Notes under the pieces: generated by a model | Database searches by the model: none | Told to the model about the DNA's origin: nothing | The model's input: the letters and a program-made list of their open reading frames with translations, nothing else | Position numbers and translations under genes: made by a program | Origin: Armigeres subalbatus | Lineage: Eukaryota; Arthropoda; Insecta; Diptera; Culicidae | Assembly: GCF_024139115.2 (NCBI RefSeq) | Contig: NC_085140.1 | Coordinates: 155,770,452-155,834,451 of the forward strand | Direction: 5' to 3' | Length of the DNA: 64,000 nt | In this document: in pieces, positions 42,194 through 54,318 of the stretch | Position numbering within the stretch: position 1 is the first letter of the stretch | Layout: every line of letters begins with the position of its first letter

Positions 42194-43052
42194 AATCACT
42201 GAATGTCATGCTCGACAACTGCCGTGATGCCACCTCACTGCTCTCGAAGAACATCGTGAAACCTGAATTCATCTACAGATATCTGCAGAGCTACAACATA
42301 CAACTCCACCGGAGAGTACAAAAGCAGGCTTGATAAAGCAGTGCATCAACTTTTGGCGAGTCAAATATGGAGCGCCAGCTGGGAGCACACCGAGTTCCGA
42401 CCCCCAGACGATTGTCCTTCCGTCTACGTCAGCAGAATCTAGCTCTTCCAATAGCACCATGCAAAATCTCGTAGCAACTGGTGGACCTATGGGAAATCAA
42501 ACAAATGGCCCAGGATATGACACAACCGATCCGGGACAGGAGCAATACCCCGTCAATCTGTTGGCACTAGACTACACGACATGGTTTTATCTCAAATGGA
42601 ATCGTAACTCGTTGGATGAGAGCGCTTTCTGGTCCGATGCCATGTGTTCAGTGATGCTCGAAATAAGCGAAAGTCAGCAAGGAGTCGAGGAAGTCCGAGG
42701 GCACAGGGATATTATGAATCTGATTTTGAGCCTCAAGTTCCAGTACAGTTTTCAATTAGTTCCCAACATTATGTTCGATGGTTGCCAGGGTCGAATATCG
42801 GAGAACGGAGTGCTGGTGTTGACAGTAGGGTGGTTCACAACGACCGGAGGGACTCGACAATCGATTGACGACACTGGGAGAGTTTGAAAGCATGATTGGA
42901 TTACGGAGAGATCCTCCGAAAACAATAACTGGAAAATCACTATGTACAAGCTATACATACGGTATAAACACGTGGACAATTTACCTGCCTTATCGAATAG
43001 TAAGATGCTTACCGAGTGCCTGTTGATACCGCTCACATTGGATAGCGTTTGA
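42194..43052 (+). CDS. C3orf38-like protein, exon 2 (three frame changes)
   Basis: Homology is continuous but the frame is not. 42194-42300 reads SLNVMLDNCRDATSLLSKNI and FIYRYLQSYNI. About 42303-42868 reads TPPESTKAGLIKQCINFWRV, LALDYTTWFYLKWNRNSLDE and FQLVPNIMFDGCQGRISENG. 42871-42920 reads TLGEFESMIGLRRDPP, and 42924-43052 reads NNWKITMYKLYIRYKHVDNL to a TGA at 43050. These match, in order, the helical part and NTF2-like domain of C3orf38 proteins (conserved pattern IPPxTxKxxLIQxxKxYW; LGxFExxFGLxRxP; NTWKIKF). Total length near 331 residues agrees with the family. Either three indels inactivated the gene or the assembly has single-base errors. Confidence 0.7.
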
Positions 43053-43363
43053 GTGCCATTTGGAGGGATGCTTCTAAAGCTGAAAGATTATTATGCATAG
43101 TGATGCGATTTTTTGAATGTCGAACAAGAATTATTTTTCATGATGGATGCGACACAATACATTTTGTTATTTGTTCAAATCAAAAATTATTCTTTGATAT
43201 CCGAAATGTCTTGGAATGAAAACTAATGTATACATACAGTATTGAACATATGCAACGTGTGGACTTAACACAAAGTGTCTACAAAACATTTATTTTTCGA
43301 AAACTATATGCAATCATCGTCATCAGACGCCGGATTACGTGTCTAGTTGTTGGGTAACGCACA
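43053..43363. other. 3' flank of the C3orf38-like gene
   Basis: AT-rich stretch after the stop codon, presumably 3' UTR. No clear AATAAA was assigned. Nothing else seen. Confidence 0.4.
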
Positions 43364-44792
43364 TAGGGGCAGTAGGGGCAATATGAGCCACTCTCATTTT
43401 GAGCTTATTGACAAGTTTTATCATGTAAAAGTTATATGATCTTTAGGAGAATGCTCTACATATGCCTCAACGTGAAAACTGCATTAAAATTCAATTCGAA
43501 CATGAAAATACCCTTGAAAATGTAAATTTTCACAGCATATGCAAAATTATTATAAGATTTGAAGTTTATAAATAAGGTTTTGACACCAAACTGATTAAAA
43601 TACAGGTCAAAAATACATCACAATCAAAAGATCCAATATAATTGAATATTGTGCACACATGTTTGTACTGATACAAATCTGAATTTATCATAAAACTTTT
43701 TTTCAAAAGCAGTTTCTATGGGGCAATATCGGCATACCTGCACAGAGCAAGATATCATACCGTCAACTGGGGGGAAGATGATCATTTTTAAGACAAAACA
43801 TACAATAACAATGTGTGTTTACATTTTAAATCGAAACAAATATTTACAAAACACGTACTGCTATACGTTGCAATAATCAACAACTTTAGTTTTCTGAAAT
43901 GCGTTCGCATTTATTAAAATAAATTAAATTATCACACATTTTTTGAGTAATCTGGTTTGGGGTGAAGTTGATCAAGACAGCTCTATTAAAATCATTATGA
44001 CCTAGTAGTCAAAATACACTAGGTTATTTGTATGAATGTTGAATTTACTACGTAAAGAAGTCTACGAAGTCAATATTTGAAACGGAAATAGCGTCCTTTA
44101 AGACTATCTCTCTCTTTCTTCCACAAAATACATTTTCATGATTATAATCAAAAACTCGCATTTATACCTAGCGATAACATTACTTGAACGGAGAATATTG
44201 TTGACTAACGTTTCATAAAAAAATTAAGCACTTTTGACTGAAGCATCAAATGATCATCTTCACCTCAATGATCATCTTCCCCCCAGTTGACGGTACCTTA
44301 ATATGCGAACAAGTTCAAAATTCAGTTTGCAAATACAAGAATATTATCATCTATATAAGATTAATTACGGAAAAATTACAACACCGCATTTACTGCGATC
44401 GAAACAGAAAAAATGACTATTGATCAATTGAAATATGGCTGTTCAAACAGTGAAGAGTGGCGCAAATCGGTTCGGTCTGCTGTTGTGCGGTTTTTTTTGT
44501 TATGGAATACTCTAAACTGTTGTAGGAATATCATATTCTTCCATATTAACACATTTTTTCCTCTCAAAAAACATTTTGGATGGGTGTCTCATATTGCCCC
44601 GTATAGTTGGGAACACACATTAAAATCAATACATTTTCAAAAGTTCATTCCAACTATTTCCAAACGCATTTATCACCATTCATCACCGTAATATGAAAGG
44701 TAACACTCCCTAGTATAAGTCAACTACATTTGAATGATGATTTGTTGAGCTTTTCGGCGCTTTTCGGGCCCATATTGCCCCGATCACCCCTA
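43364..44792. mobile_element. 1.4-kb TIR element with TAGGGG...GGGGCAATATG ends
   Basis: The left 'taggggcagtaggggcaata' and the complement of the right end, 'taggggtgatcggggcaata', match; both continue with tg. TA may be the target site. The interior is AT-rich with an insertion at 43758-44295. A 92-codon frame (44413-44691) has no recognisable transposase features. Confidence 0.75.
43758..44295. mobile_element. Nested 538-bp TIR element (TACCGTCAACTGGGGGG ends)
   Basis: The left taccgtcaactggggggaag is matched exactly by the complement of the right end, continuing 'atgatca'. A TA target on both sides suggests a Tc1/mariner-type family. The right end repeats 'tgatcatctt' twice. It lies inside the 43364-44792 element and so is younger. 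Confidence 0.85.
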
Positions 44793-45828
44793 CATGAGCA
44801 ATAGTTAGTTAAATTACTATCTACGGGCATGTTTTTGTTGACAAATGCCAATTTACGTTGGACAAAACGAATGCAACTTCACGGGATTTTTTTTACAAAT
44901 CCAACATTTTCGGATCTCCTCTAGTATGTTGGCATGAATACACATTTAATAACACTAATAAACAAGTATCGATTTTAGCTATTTGAAAACTGAGCTCAAT
45001 GTTTACTATATGGCTAATAACAAAGTTCTACATTGAGCTAATTCATATGTTTGTCCATTCTCCCTTTTTTGTCATATAATCAATGTCTACATATTTATCT
45101 TGAAAAATAGTTATGTTTTTATTGTGAAGGGTTATATTATCCAATATAATTCCCTCTAAGGAAATAACTCAGTCGATTATACTTAAAACTGGACCAACAT
45201 TGTTTTTCATTTGTGGATTATCTCTGAACCAATCCAAAGCCTTGCTAACATTACAAAAAGTTACAAAGCAATATGTTTCAGCATATGTTTTCATATCCAA
45301 TCCAAAAGAGAATGAAAAAAAGCTCACTTCATCTCTTTATACATTTACGATATACCGTGAAAGACTTTTTTCGCAAACTGTCATGATGAAGAACTGAAGC
45401 GGGAGATTATACCTCACGATAAATTCGTTTCAAGAAGCTCCAAACGCGGGAGGCACTGGTTCTGATGATGAAATGCGGGAGGCACTGCATTATACAGCTG
45501 TGCGAAAAATATAGTCTCCAATACAAAATGAGCGAGAACAATGCGTTTTATCATAACTTCTCGATGGGAGCTGCCTGTCCGATCGTGTTTTTTCGCACTT
45601 GTAATACAAGTTCGATAAGCTTGAAAATACATACATGGCTTGTAATGATTCCAAACAGTGTTTGCATTTCTTTTATCGTTGTTTGTTATCTATTACGAGC
45701 GATTTCTGCAAATCCTGTTTTAATGTGTTATTGTTTAATTTTGTGTAAAAATAGGAGGCCCTTCTTGCCCCATACGTCCATCTTGCCCTACATTTCCTTA
45801 TTCGTACAGTTTTTTTAAATGTAAAACT
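44793..45828. other. AT-rich spacer, no gene
   Basis: No convincing gene. 45425-45490 has a short duplication of 'gcgggaggcactg'. The end of the stretch (45750-45800) carries 'cttgccccatacgtccatct' and 'tgccctac', resembling one terminus of a G-rich TIR element whose partner was not found. Confidence 0.35.
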
Positions 45829-46624
45829 ATCCGGTATCTTCACAGATAGTCAAGCGGCACTCAAAGCATTGAGTAGCTTTAAATGTACATCAAAACTTGT
45901 CTGGGACTGCATTCTTTCATTGCGAAAAGTGTGCCAAGAGAACTCCGTAAATCTGTACTGGGTCTCAGGACACTGTGGCATTGAAGGTAATGAAAAGGCA
46001 GACGAGCTTGCAAAACGAGGTTCAAACACACCGTTTATTGGCCCAGAACTTTTCTGCGGTATATCATACTGTACTATAAAAATGGAATTAAAAACCTGGG
46101 AAGCACAAAGGTTGATGACCAACTGGCTGGTTGCCGAAAAGTGTACTCAATCAAAGAGATTTATAATTCCCAATGTTAAAGTAACCGAAAAGCTCTTGGA
46201 GCTCAGCAAGAGAGTTCTTTGCACCTTCACTGGCCTAATAACCGGACACTGCCCGAGCAGATATCACTTGAAATATATTGGCCAGACTCAGAATGATATC
46301 TGTCGTTTCTGTAACATGGAACGTGAAACCTCGGAACATCTGCTTTGCAGTTGCGATGCATTGTACAAGGGTAGATCTAAATTTCTAAATAGTGGCTTTA
46401 TGCAACCAGGAGATATTTGGACTGCAAATCCTGGAAAGGTAGTGGGTTTTATTAACTCAATTATACCGGACTGGGAAAAGACGCGTCTTAGGTTGTTTAC
46501 TTGACAAATGGTGATCAACCTACAAGATGCGAATACATAGTTAAGAGTAATCAGGAGTATACCACAAAAGTTCAACTCAATGGACGCAGTGGTTCTACGC
46601 CCCAACAAAAAAAAATCCGGTATC
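45829..46624 (+). mobile_element. 5'-truncated LINE with 10-bp target duplication
   Basis: ATCCGGTATC occurs at 45829-45838 and 46615-46624. Between them lies a LINE 3' part (45839-46614) ending in a short A run. The structure is a textbook target-primed insertion with severe 5' truncation. Confidence 0.88.
45839..46504 (+). pseudogene. RNase H and C-terminal region of a non-LTR LINE
   Basis: The frame is open from the very first base of the truncated insertion to a TGA at 46502-46504, about 221 codons. It starts inside the RNase H domain at FTDSQAALKALSS and continues with VNLYWVSGHCGIEGNEKADE, the third and fourth catalytic regions. It ends with the Cys/His motif CRFCNMERETSEHLLCSCDA and LNSGFMQPGDIWTANPGKVV. 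A terminal RNase H followed by such a motif is typical of LOA/I-type LINEs. No frame break is present, so the copy is young, though without RT or endonuclease it cannot act. Confidence 0.78.
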
Positions 46625-48123
46625 CAAATAAAATTTAACTAACGAATAACTTTCATCTTTTTATTTTGGCATTGCAGGGTCGTCTTTGTTTTATACATAT
46701 ATTATACCTAATATGACGTCCAGTAGGAAGTGTTGATGAAAAATTTGATGACCAATCGTTTCCAACAGTCTTGGATTTGAAATTCGAAAGAGAGTTATTT
46801 CAGATTTCCAAGATTGAGATTTCATAGATTGTGACATATATATAGTGTACAGAAATCGACAGAATCACGATATTTTGCCAAATTTCATATGGCTGAACAG
46901 ATTGCAATGAATCAGAAAGGTTGGAAACCAAGCTCCTACACTCCTAAAGAGGGCGTTTTTTTAGTCGGAATTTCAACTGTTTGTTTCGAATTGAACAATT
47001 AGAACACGAACTGTGGCAGAGGGGTTGTTCTTCCGGTGTCCAACGAAGAAGCCCGATATCAGATCGTTGAAGAATCAGAAGAAAAGACGTTGGCTATCAT
47101 TGGTTGGAGTATTCAGAAATGGCAAACAAAACAAATCTGTTTAATGATAAACTTTAGATCAACATCGTTGTAAGCGACGGTAAACCTCGTGTACAATGAG
47201 CAATTGGAAAAATGTTTTAATCTACACTCTAAATAATCATCACGTCATATTCACGTGAAAAATCACGTAACTGAACTGTCTTGAACAAACGACGATTGTT
47301 ACGTGACGTTGGTAATCCTGAAATTCACGTAACTTTTACTAAAAATCTTGGTGAATATGTTTGTATGTAGGGTAGAATACGGCTTTGGCAGGGTGCGACA
47401 TTTGTTGGCACCCTCAACAATATTTGCATTTTCCAGCAAACATACACTATTTATGAACATAAATTCGATTCAATCACACAATTTCAAGTCTAGGCTTTCA
47501 TTTGAATAAGTTGTTTGTGTAAAAGTAGCAAGATTTGACGAATTGATCACCGAAACAAATTTGCACCTACGAAATCCTTGCCATTATTGCATCGCCCAAG
47601 AAAGCAGCAGACGAAAAGCAAACTGTTACTTACTTTTTTGGATCGCCTGTTTCTTCTCTTTATCGTGTATGATACGACAAATTAGGTATGTAAACTACTT
47701 TTTACACTTTATTACCACTTGATTATCACCACAAATAGCAAATTTATCCAATATTTGCTCTATGTTTCACTAAATAAAATTGGGACTGTTCGTTTTCTTT
47801 GGCAGCAGCGCACTTGGAATAGAGCGAGAGAATGTGTTTGTGAGCATATCAAACACACGCTAAAAAATACCACGCACAATTCCATGTGATTTGATTTTAG
47901 CAAAACTACGAACAAAATATCCGGCGTTGGCATTTATTTTAAAAAAGTGTTAGAATACAAATGCTTCTATTCAGATTTTTACTCAGACCATGAATTATAG
48001 GGTTTCTTACCCCATTCCCGGCCTAACATGCATGCGACTGCATTATTTAATTGATATTTATGACAGGAAGCAACTTTTCCTAAATTTCGTGTGCCGTGCA
48101 ATACTGCAATGGGGTTCACTTCT
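46625..48123. other. Spacer with a partial CACGTAA-rich repeat
   Basis: No gene seen. 47222-47352 contains 'cactctaaataatcatcacg', 'cacgtgaaaaatcacgtaac' and 'aaattcacgtaacttttac', related to the ends of the TIR element at 59065-60010. Other parts are unique AT-rich DNA. Confidence 0.4.
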
Positions 48124-48489
48124 GCTTTTTTTTTTTTTTTCACTTAGCGTTTATTTGAAGGCTCAAGCGCTCGAAGGCATAACGGAGCCGAAAGTCAATT
48201 GAAATTTTATTACAATTTCATCTTTTGCTTCTTATGTACTTATGTTAGTTTTGGGGAGCCGAAAAACTCGCGGCTTGGTCGAGGTTAAGGAGTACATACA
48301 AAAAAAATTGGATGGGATTGGGGCTTGGGATTATATTGGTGTCCGTAGGTAGCGTTGATGCAGTCTTCCCATGATGATTGGTGTGGTTCAGAACTGGGAC
48401 AAACTGCAATTATACAAGCAAAACGTTTCTACCGAGCGGAGTGGGAGAATACAAGGTGGACATGGCCCTACGAATGGGGGGAGAGGGAA

Positions 48490-49350
48490 TCAAACAATGA
48501 CGTTGATGCGCTTCAAAAAATTGTGAACAAGGGCCATGTAGTCAATATCAAGCTTTCCCAACACATCTCTAATGTCCTCATTTTCTGGTTTCCCTCGGGC
48601 CCGGAGGGATGCATATAAATCGGACCTGGCAATACCGTATTCAGGGCAGTTCCAGACAACGTGATTGATGTCCTGATAGCCTGCCCCACAACCGCATCGA
48701 TTGCTGTCTGCGAGTCCTACTCGATAGGAATGCGCGTTTAGTGAGTAGTGGTTGGACATTAGACGACACATTACCTTAATAAAGTCTCGGCTAAGGTCCA
48801 ACCCCTTGAACCAAGGTCTTTTCGAGACCTGCGGGAGAATGGAATGTAACCACCTACCCAAATCTCCTTCATCCCATTTTCGTTGCCAACTGAGCAAGGC
48901 TTGTTGACGAGAAATTGAAAAAAATTCGTTAAAGGTGATTTGACGCTCGTATATATCACCTTCCATAGCGCCCACCTTGGCAAGTGAGTCCGCTCTCTCA
49001 TTACCCGGGATCGAGCAATGTGAAGGGACCCATACCAAAGTGATAGTATAAAAGCGATTCGATAGAGCACTCAATATGGATCGTATTTCACTCAGGAAAT
49101 ACGGTGAGTGCTGTACCGGCCTCATTGAACGTATAGCCTCTATTGAGCTGAGACTATCCGTAAAAATGAAGTATTGATCAGAGGGAAGAGAGGCAATTCG
49201 CTCCAATGCGTAGTGTATAGCTGCTAATTCTGCAACATATACGGAACAAGGATTTTGAAGTTTTCGAGCGGCGCTATGCAATTCGTTGAAGACACCAAAT
49301 CCAGTGGATTCATTTATTTTTGACCCGTCGGTGAAAAACTTTTGACGCAA
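48490..49350 (-). pseudogene. I-clade ORF2: RNase H and C-terminal zinc motif
   Basis: About 286 codons. RNase H residues are KFFTDGSKINESTGFGVF, VYVAELAAIHYALERI, YFIFTDSLSSIEAIRS and WVPSHCSIPGNERADSLAKV, covering the four catalytic acids. The tail has CGCGAGYQDINHVVWNCPEY, a Cys/His cluster common at the end of I-type ORF2. The frame begins by frame break from the RT segment. Confidence 0.82.
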
Positions 49351-50789
49351 CTGACATGGCTGTATTTACTTGTGAAAATTGGTGGTATACACTCCATTCG
49401 GAGAGGATCTGGAATTCCATGGATCTCTTCTCTCATGGTCAGATCAAAAGCTACAGAAGAACTGGAGGAGTCTAAGAAGCAACCATGATGGGGAACATTC
49501 GAAGAAGGGCCAATCTCCAGGCTCATGTACCAGTAGTACAGTGTCATAAATTTTGATTGGAAGTTTCGTTCGATTAGCTTCTCAAAATTCTCAATTACCA
49601 ATGGATTTAAAACCTCACACCGAATGAGGAATCTGAGCGATATTTCCGCGATGCGATCTGATAAAGGAAGTACTCCCGCGAGTACCTCTAAACTCATTGT
49701 ATGAGTCGAGTTCATACAGCCTAGCGCGATGCGGAGGCAACGATATTGAATGCGTTCGAGCTTCAATATATGAGTTTTCGCGGCGGCTTGAAAACAAAAA
49801 CTACCGTATTCGATAACCGACAAGATCGTTGTACGATATAGCTTTATCAGATCTTCCGGGTGGGCTCCCCACCACGTACCGGTAACTGTCCGCATGAAGT
49901 TGATTCTTTGTTGGCATTTCTGATACAGATGTCTAATGTGCATTCCCCAGGTGCCTTTCGAGTCGAACCAGACCCTAAGTATTTATGTGAAATGCCTTGA
50001 GAGATTATCTTACCCCTAAGATGAAGCTTTAATTTTGCTGGCGTATGCTTCCTAGAAAAGACAATCAGCTCAGTTTTCTCCGGAGAGAATTCGATACCCA
50101 GCTTTAAAGCCCAAGTAGACAAATTGTCCAGAGTATCTTGCAATGGTCCTTGCAGATCGCCCGCCCTGTTCCTGTAACGGAGACAACAGCGTCATCCGCA
50201 AGCTGTCTTAACGAGCAATTTCCCACAAGACATCCATCGATGTCTTTAACATAAAAATTGTAAAGAAGGGGACTTAAACATGAGCCCTGGGGGAGACCCA
50301 TGTAACTAATTCTTGAAGTTGTTGAGTTTCCATGAGAAAAACTCATATGTTTCTCAGACAACAAGTTGTACAAATAGTTGTTTAGTATTGGTGAAAGCCC
50401 ACACTCGTGGAGTTTGTCTGAAAGGACGTCAACGCAAACTGAGTCAAAAGCCCCTTAATATCCAAGAAAACTGAACCCATTTGTTCTTTTTGAGAATAGG
50501 CCAGTTGGATTTCTGTAGTAAGCAATGCAAGACAGTCGTTCGTTCCCTTACCTCTGCGGAATCCAAATTGAGTATCTGATAGAAAGCCATTTGATTCGAC
50601 CCATCGGTCGAGCCGATTGAGAATCATCTTCTCTAACAGCTTCCGTATACACGACAACATCGCGATTGGACGGTACGAGTTATGATCCGAAGCGGGTTTA
50701 TCGGGTTTTTTGATAGCGATCACCCTCACTTGTCTCCATTCATCCGGAACAATGTTGCTTTCCACGAATTGATTAAATAAATTCAGCAT
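49314..50789 (-). pseudogene. I-clade ORF2: reverse transcriptase region
   Basis: Three or four overlapping frames together give the RT. 50382-50789 has EWRQVRVIAIKKPDKPASDH, SYRPIAMLSCIRKLLEKMIL, QFGFRRGKGTNDCLALLT and a first catalytic part VFLDIKG. 50104-50373 has GLPQGSCLSPLLYNFYVKDI and the active site LADDAVVSV. 49847-50143 has LNLSTWALKLGIEFSPEKTE-type thumb residues, and 49314-49943 continues with TILSVIEYGSFCFQAAAKTH. Each junction is a single frame change. Confidence 0.8.
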
Positions 50790-52186
50790 GCGCCTCTTCG
50801 CGACGTCTGGGAGGTTTTAAGCAAGTTGAATTTAATTCTATCCATTCCTGGAGCGGTATTATTACATGAAAGGAGAGCAAGTGAAATCCACCATCGAAAA
50901 TGGGGCGTCCATCTCGTGTCGACCGGAGGTTGCTTCGCGTGCGAACCGTTGAATTTTGACGGAATCCGGACACACTTTTTGGCGAAAGCGAAGATCCATC
51001 GAGGGAACTTTCCCTATCTTCGTTAATCGATGACGCGTTACGCATTCTTCTCCCGACGGCCCAAAGTGTTTTCATCGACGTTTCGCGCGAAAGACCATCA
51101 ACAAAATGGCGCCAATAACCGCGTTTCTTAGCATTCGCAAGACTCTTAAACTTACGTTCAAGAGAGGCATAACGATCGTAATTATCTCGAGTACCACGTT
51201 TTCGATAGTCCTTGAACGCGTTGGACTTTTCCCGATAGACTTTAGTACACTCTTCATCCCACCAAAGAGGAGAAGGCGGACGGCGACGTATTTGAGATCC
51301 CGGTATAGATCGACGCTGTGATTGAACTGCGCTGTCTAGGATTAGCCCGGAGAGAAACTGGTATTCTTCCATCGGAGGAAGAATATCGATCGAATGCTCA
51401 CCGACGATGATCGCCTCGGTGTATCTTCCCAGTCAATGTGTTTCGTGAGGTCGTACGCAACGTCAATCTGGCGAGACTGATACGATCCATTGGTGATTGA
51501 GATTTCGATAGGCAAGTGATCACTACCATGGGGATCTTGAATTACTTTCCACGTACAATCCAATGTTAGTGAAATCGAACAGATTGAGAGGTCAATTCTA
51601 CTTTCGAGTCCTGAAGGTGCCACACGTGTTGCTTCTCCGTTATTTAAATATGTCATATTGAAGTAGTCGCACATGTCGTAAATCAACGAAGAACGGTTGT
51701 CATCGGTAAGTTCCCCCCAGGCCGTACCGTGTGAGTTAAAGTCTCCTAGAATCAACCGTGGCTCAGGCATAGCGGAGCAGATTTCGTTAAGATCTCTGCG
51801 TCGCATAGAAGCATTCGGCGGTATATACACAGAAGCTATGCTGAGGCTTTTTCCTCGTATGGTGACATGACATGCGACTACCTCAGTGCCTGTCATCGAG
51901 GGAAGATCTATTCTGTAAAAGGAGTGGAGCTTGTTGATCCCCAAGAGCACCCTCCATATCCATCTCCTCGATCTAGGCGAATAATGTTGAAATCGTGGAA
52001 AGAGAGAACTTTGTCTGGAGAAAGCCATGTTTCACTAAGAGCAAATGCGTCACAGCATGAGCTGTGAACTAAAAACTTAAACGGATCCAGGTTTTTAAAA
52101 ATACTCCTACAGTTCCACTGCAGGACTACGATCTTATCCCCGACCTCGTTGGTTAAATTAGCCATCGAGGGATAAGACTGAATCAA
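50773..52186 (-). pseudogene. I-clade ORF2: endonuclease and linker
   Basis: The frame at 51908-52186 starts MIQSYPSMANLTNEVGD and carries VLQWNCRSIFKNLDPFKFLV and FALSETWLSPDKVLSFHDFN, the N-terminal endonuclease motifs. 51342-52028 adds RLILGDFNSHGTAWGELTDD and DPHGSDHLPIEISI, the GDFNSHG and SDH motifs. 50773-51372 is the linker (PSPLWWDEECTKVYREKSNA). At least two frame breaks lie between the parts. Confidence 0.8.
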
Positions 52187-52315
52187 GAACAGGCCATTTT
52201 GAAATCAATTGCTTCAATAAGGGTTTCACCAGTGAGATTATCATGTTGATAATGTTTCTCACTGCGGGAGAGATTTCTAGAGTATTGAAGATGAAATCCA
52301 CAATCCCAGAAAGAG

Positions 52316-53646
52316 TCATTTTATCGGGTACCTCAACATGGTTATGTTGAACCGCCTGATGATTTTGTTGCTGATGTAAGCTTTCTGGGCAAAAACTGGA
52401 ACAGCTGGGGTTTTAGATGTTCCCGGAAGTGGCGGAAATTGCCAGCCGCAAACTTGAACCCCATAGGAGAAACTTTTGGGGTTTCCACCACTTGCTAATT
52501 TTCCAGGGGAGGGTCGAGTACTCTGTTCAACGACAGGAACATCTTGAAAAGCGTGCTGGCGTTTTGGCCTGCACCTTGCTCGCTTTCTTTTTGTCCCTGT
52601 TTCGATGACAGTATATTCTTCACCGTCCCCAGAGTCTGAGCCTTGATCATCTAAGGGCAGGGAAGAGAAGACATTTGAGCTGGCGATAGAACGGGTTGAT
52701 GGAACAGCGGCTGGGGCAAGCGTCTTCAGCATTTCTGCATAGGATCGCCTTGACCGCTGTTTTATTGAGCGGATTTGATGTTTCTCCCTCTCTATATACC
52801 AAGCACACGCAGTGAAGTTCATGCGGAGCTTCGCCACAGCAGGTACACTTCGGCTGTTTACTGCAGAGACCCTCGGCATGCTGCTCACCGCATTTGCTAC
52901 ACCGTGGTTTATTGCAGCAGTAGGTCTCTGTGTGACCAATCTGCTGGCACTTTACAGTGCATTACGGTCGGTATATAGAGGCGCACTGGTAATCGAAGTT
53001 TCCCTAGAACAAGGTGGTCAGGAAGGGCAGACCCAGAAAAGGTCACACGATACGAATCAGACGGTTTTTTGGTGCCATCTTCTGACACGTAATTCATTTG
53101 TCTGACATCAAGAATCTGAACTGTTGGGACCGCTCGATTTTTAAACCCCCCAGTACCAGTCTTGATGTCAGCACATGTTAGAAACGGCTCGGTGACCAAT
53201 CCTGCAATCTCGACTTCACTGCTTGCGATGTATACGTGATATTCCAATCGAAAGAGCTCGAAGGCAGCAATTCTGTTGGCCTGTTCACGATCACTTACAG
53301 TGACTCGTAACTTATTACGGCTTGGGGCATTCACTTCAATAATGCCCTGAAACGATTTTGCCAGATCTCAAAATTGAAAAATTTCGATTCGCAATTTGTT
53401 TAGCGGTTTACCTTTGGGCCGAAAGAAAACCAGAAATGGGCCCTTAGATCCGGGCAGGTACGCTTTTAGGCGGGGGTCGCCGGGGTGTTGATCCACTTGC
53501 CTGGTTAGTATCCATAGGATCAGGCGAAGGCAGGTTAAAAGTCCCAGGAGAATTAGAGTTGTTGACCGGTTTGTGCAAAACAGTTTCAGCGGGAGTTGAG
53601 CCGGTTTCGGCGCTATGTTCGCTTTGTGGTGGAAAGTTTCGCTCAT
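52316..53646 (-). pseudogene. I-clade ORF1 (Gag-like, zinc knuckles)
   Basis: Frames at 53368-53646, 52909-53334 and 52316-52939 cover the protein. The N-terminal part has PRLKAYLPGSKGPFLVFFRP and NKLRVTVSDREQANRIAAFE. The middle has PSDSYRVTFSGSALPDHLVL and LPVRLYIPTVMHCK. Zinc knuckles CSKCGEQHAEGLC (52863-52901) and CTCCGEAPHELHC follow, and then KQRSRRSYAEML. ORF1 proteins of this type bind element RNA. At least two frame breaks. Confidence 0.78.
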
Positions 53647-53939
53647 TAAATTGCTCGTATTCCGGGGATGGAATCCCGAAAAGAAAAAAACCTTAGGTTA
53701 AATGGTGTAAACTGTACAAAAACAATAAAATTTATGAGAAACAATAAAAAATATTGTGAGTGTATTGTACGGTTTTTTATACTAATAAACCAATCTATTG
53801 TATTTACAACAAAACTACAATAAAATTCATTATCTCGACAGAGTATATTGTTCATTCCATAGATTTACAATAGTTTTTGTTGTTACATCAACTTTTAATA
53901 ATAATATCCACAAATTTGGACACAGATACCGACTGATTC

Positions 53940-54180
53940 GAAGGTATAAATTGAAATCCGACAGGAAAGAGTTCTGCGACATCAATTTGGTTCTTGATGA
54001 CAAGGTTTTCCGGCACACGATTCTCGCTGCCTGGAAAACATAATTCCTAGTTGTTCTGCTCGTTCCGTACCGACAAAAGATGCTGGAGTTGACTCGAGAG
54101 CTACTGCTGGAAGCCAAAAGAGACGACAGGACATCATCCTTCATCAATTTGCGATATGCCAGCCAACTCTTACCATTATG
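53940..54180 (+). pseudogene. BTB-domain-like coding fragment
   Basis: The reading KLKSDRKEFCDINLVLDDKV followed by FRHTILAAWKT resembles the start of a BTB/POZ domain (pattern FCDVxLVVxxxxFxxHRxxLAA). A TAA follows at the position where the domain should continue. The next residues in frame (MLELTRELLLEAKRDDRTSS) are not recognised. BTB domains mediate protein dimerisation. The match covers only about 30 residues and may be chance. Confidence 0.3.
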
Positions 54181-54318
54181 TTGGCATGATGCATGAATAC
54201 TGAACAACAACGAGCTCTAGGTCTGTTTTGAATCTGGGGTTGTGTTTCGATTTCCATATAGAAATCCTTCGACGTTATTCTGATTGAAGATTCACCACAA
54301 CGGAAATCCATAAGGTAA

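Larger units (their letters stand above)
48124..53670 (-). mobile_element. I-clade non-LTR retrotransposon, near full length, decayed
   Basis: On the minus strand ORF1 (with two zinc knuckles) is followed by endonuclease, RT, RNase H and a Cys/His tail, then a 3' UTR and a poly-A tail seen as a T run near 48128-48142. Domain content with RNase H matches the I clade. Five or more frame breaks separate the parts. No target duplication was identified, and the exact 5' end near 53670 is uncertain. Confidence 0.82.

Noticed and set aside
44413..44691. 92-codon frame inside the G-rich TIR element as a transposase remnant
   Set aside because: No DDE/D or zinc-binding pattern could be seen.
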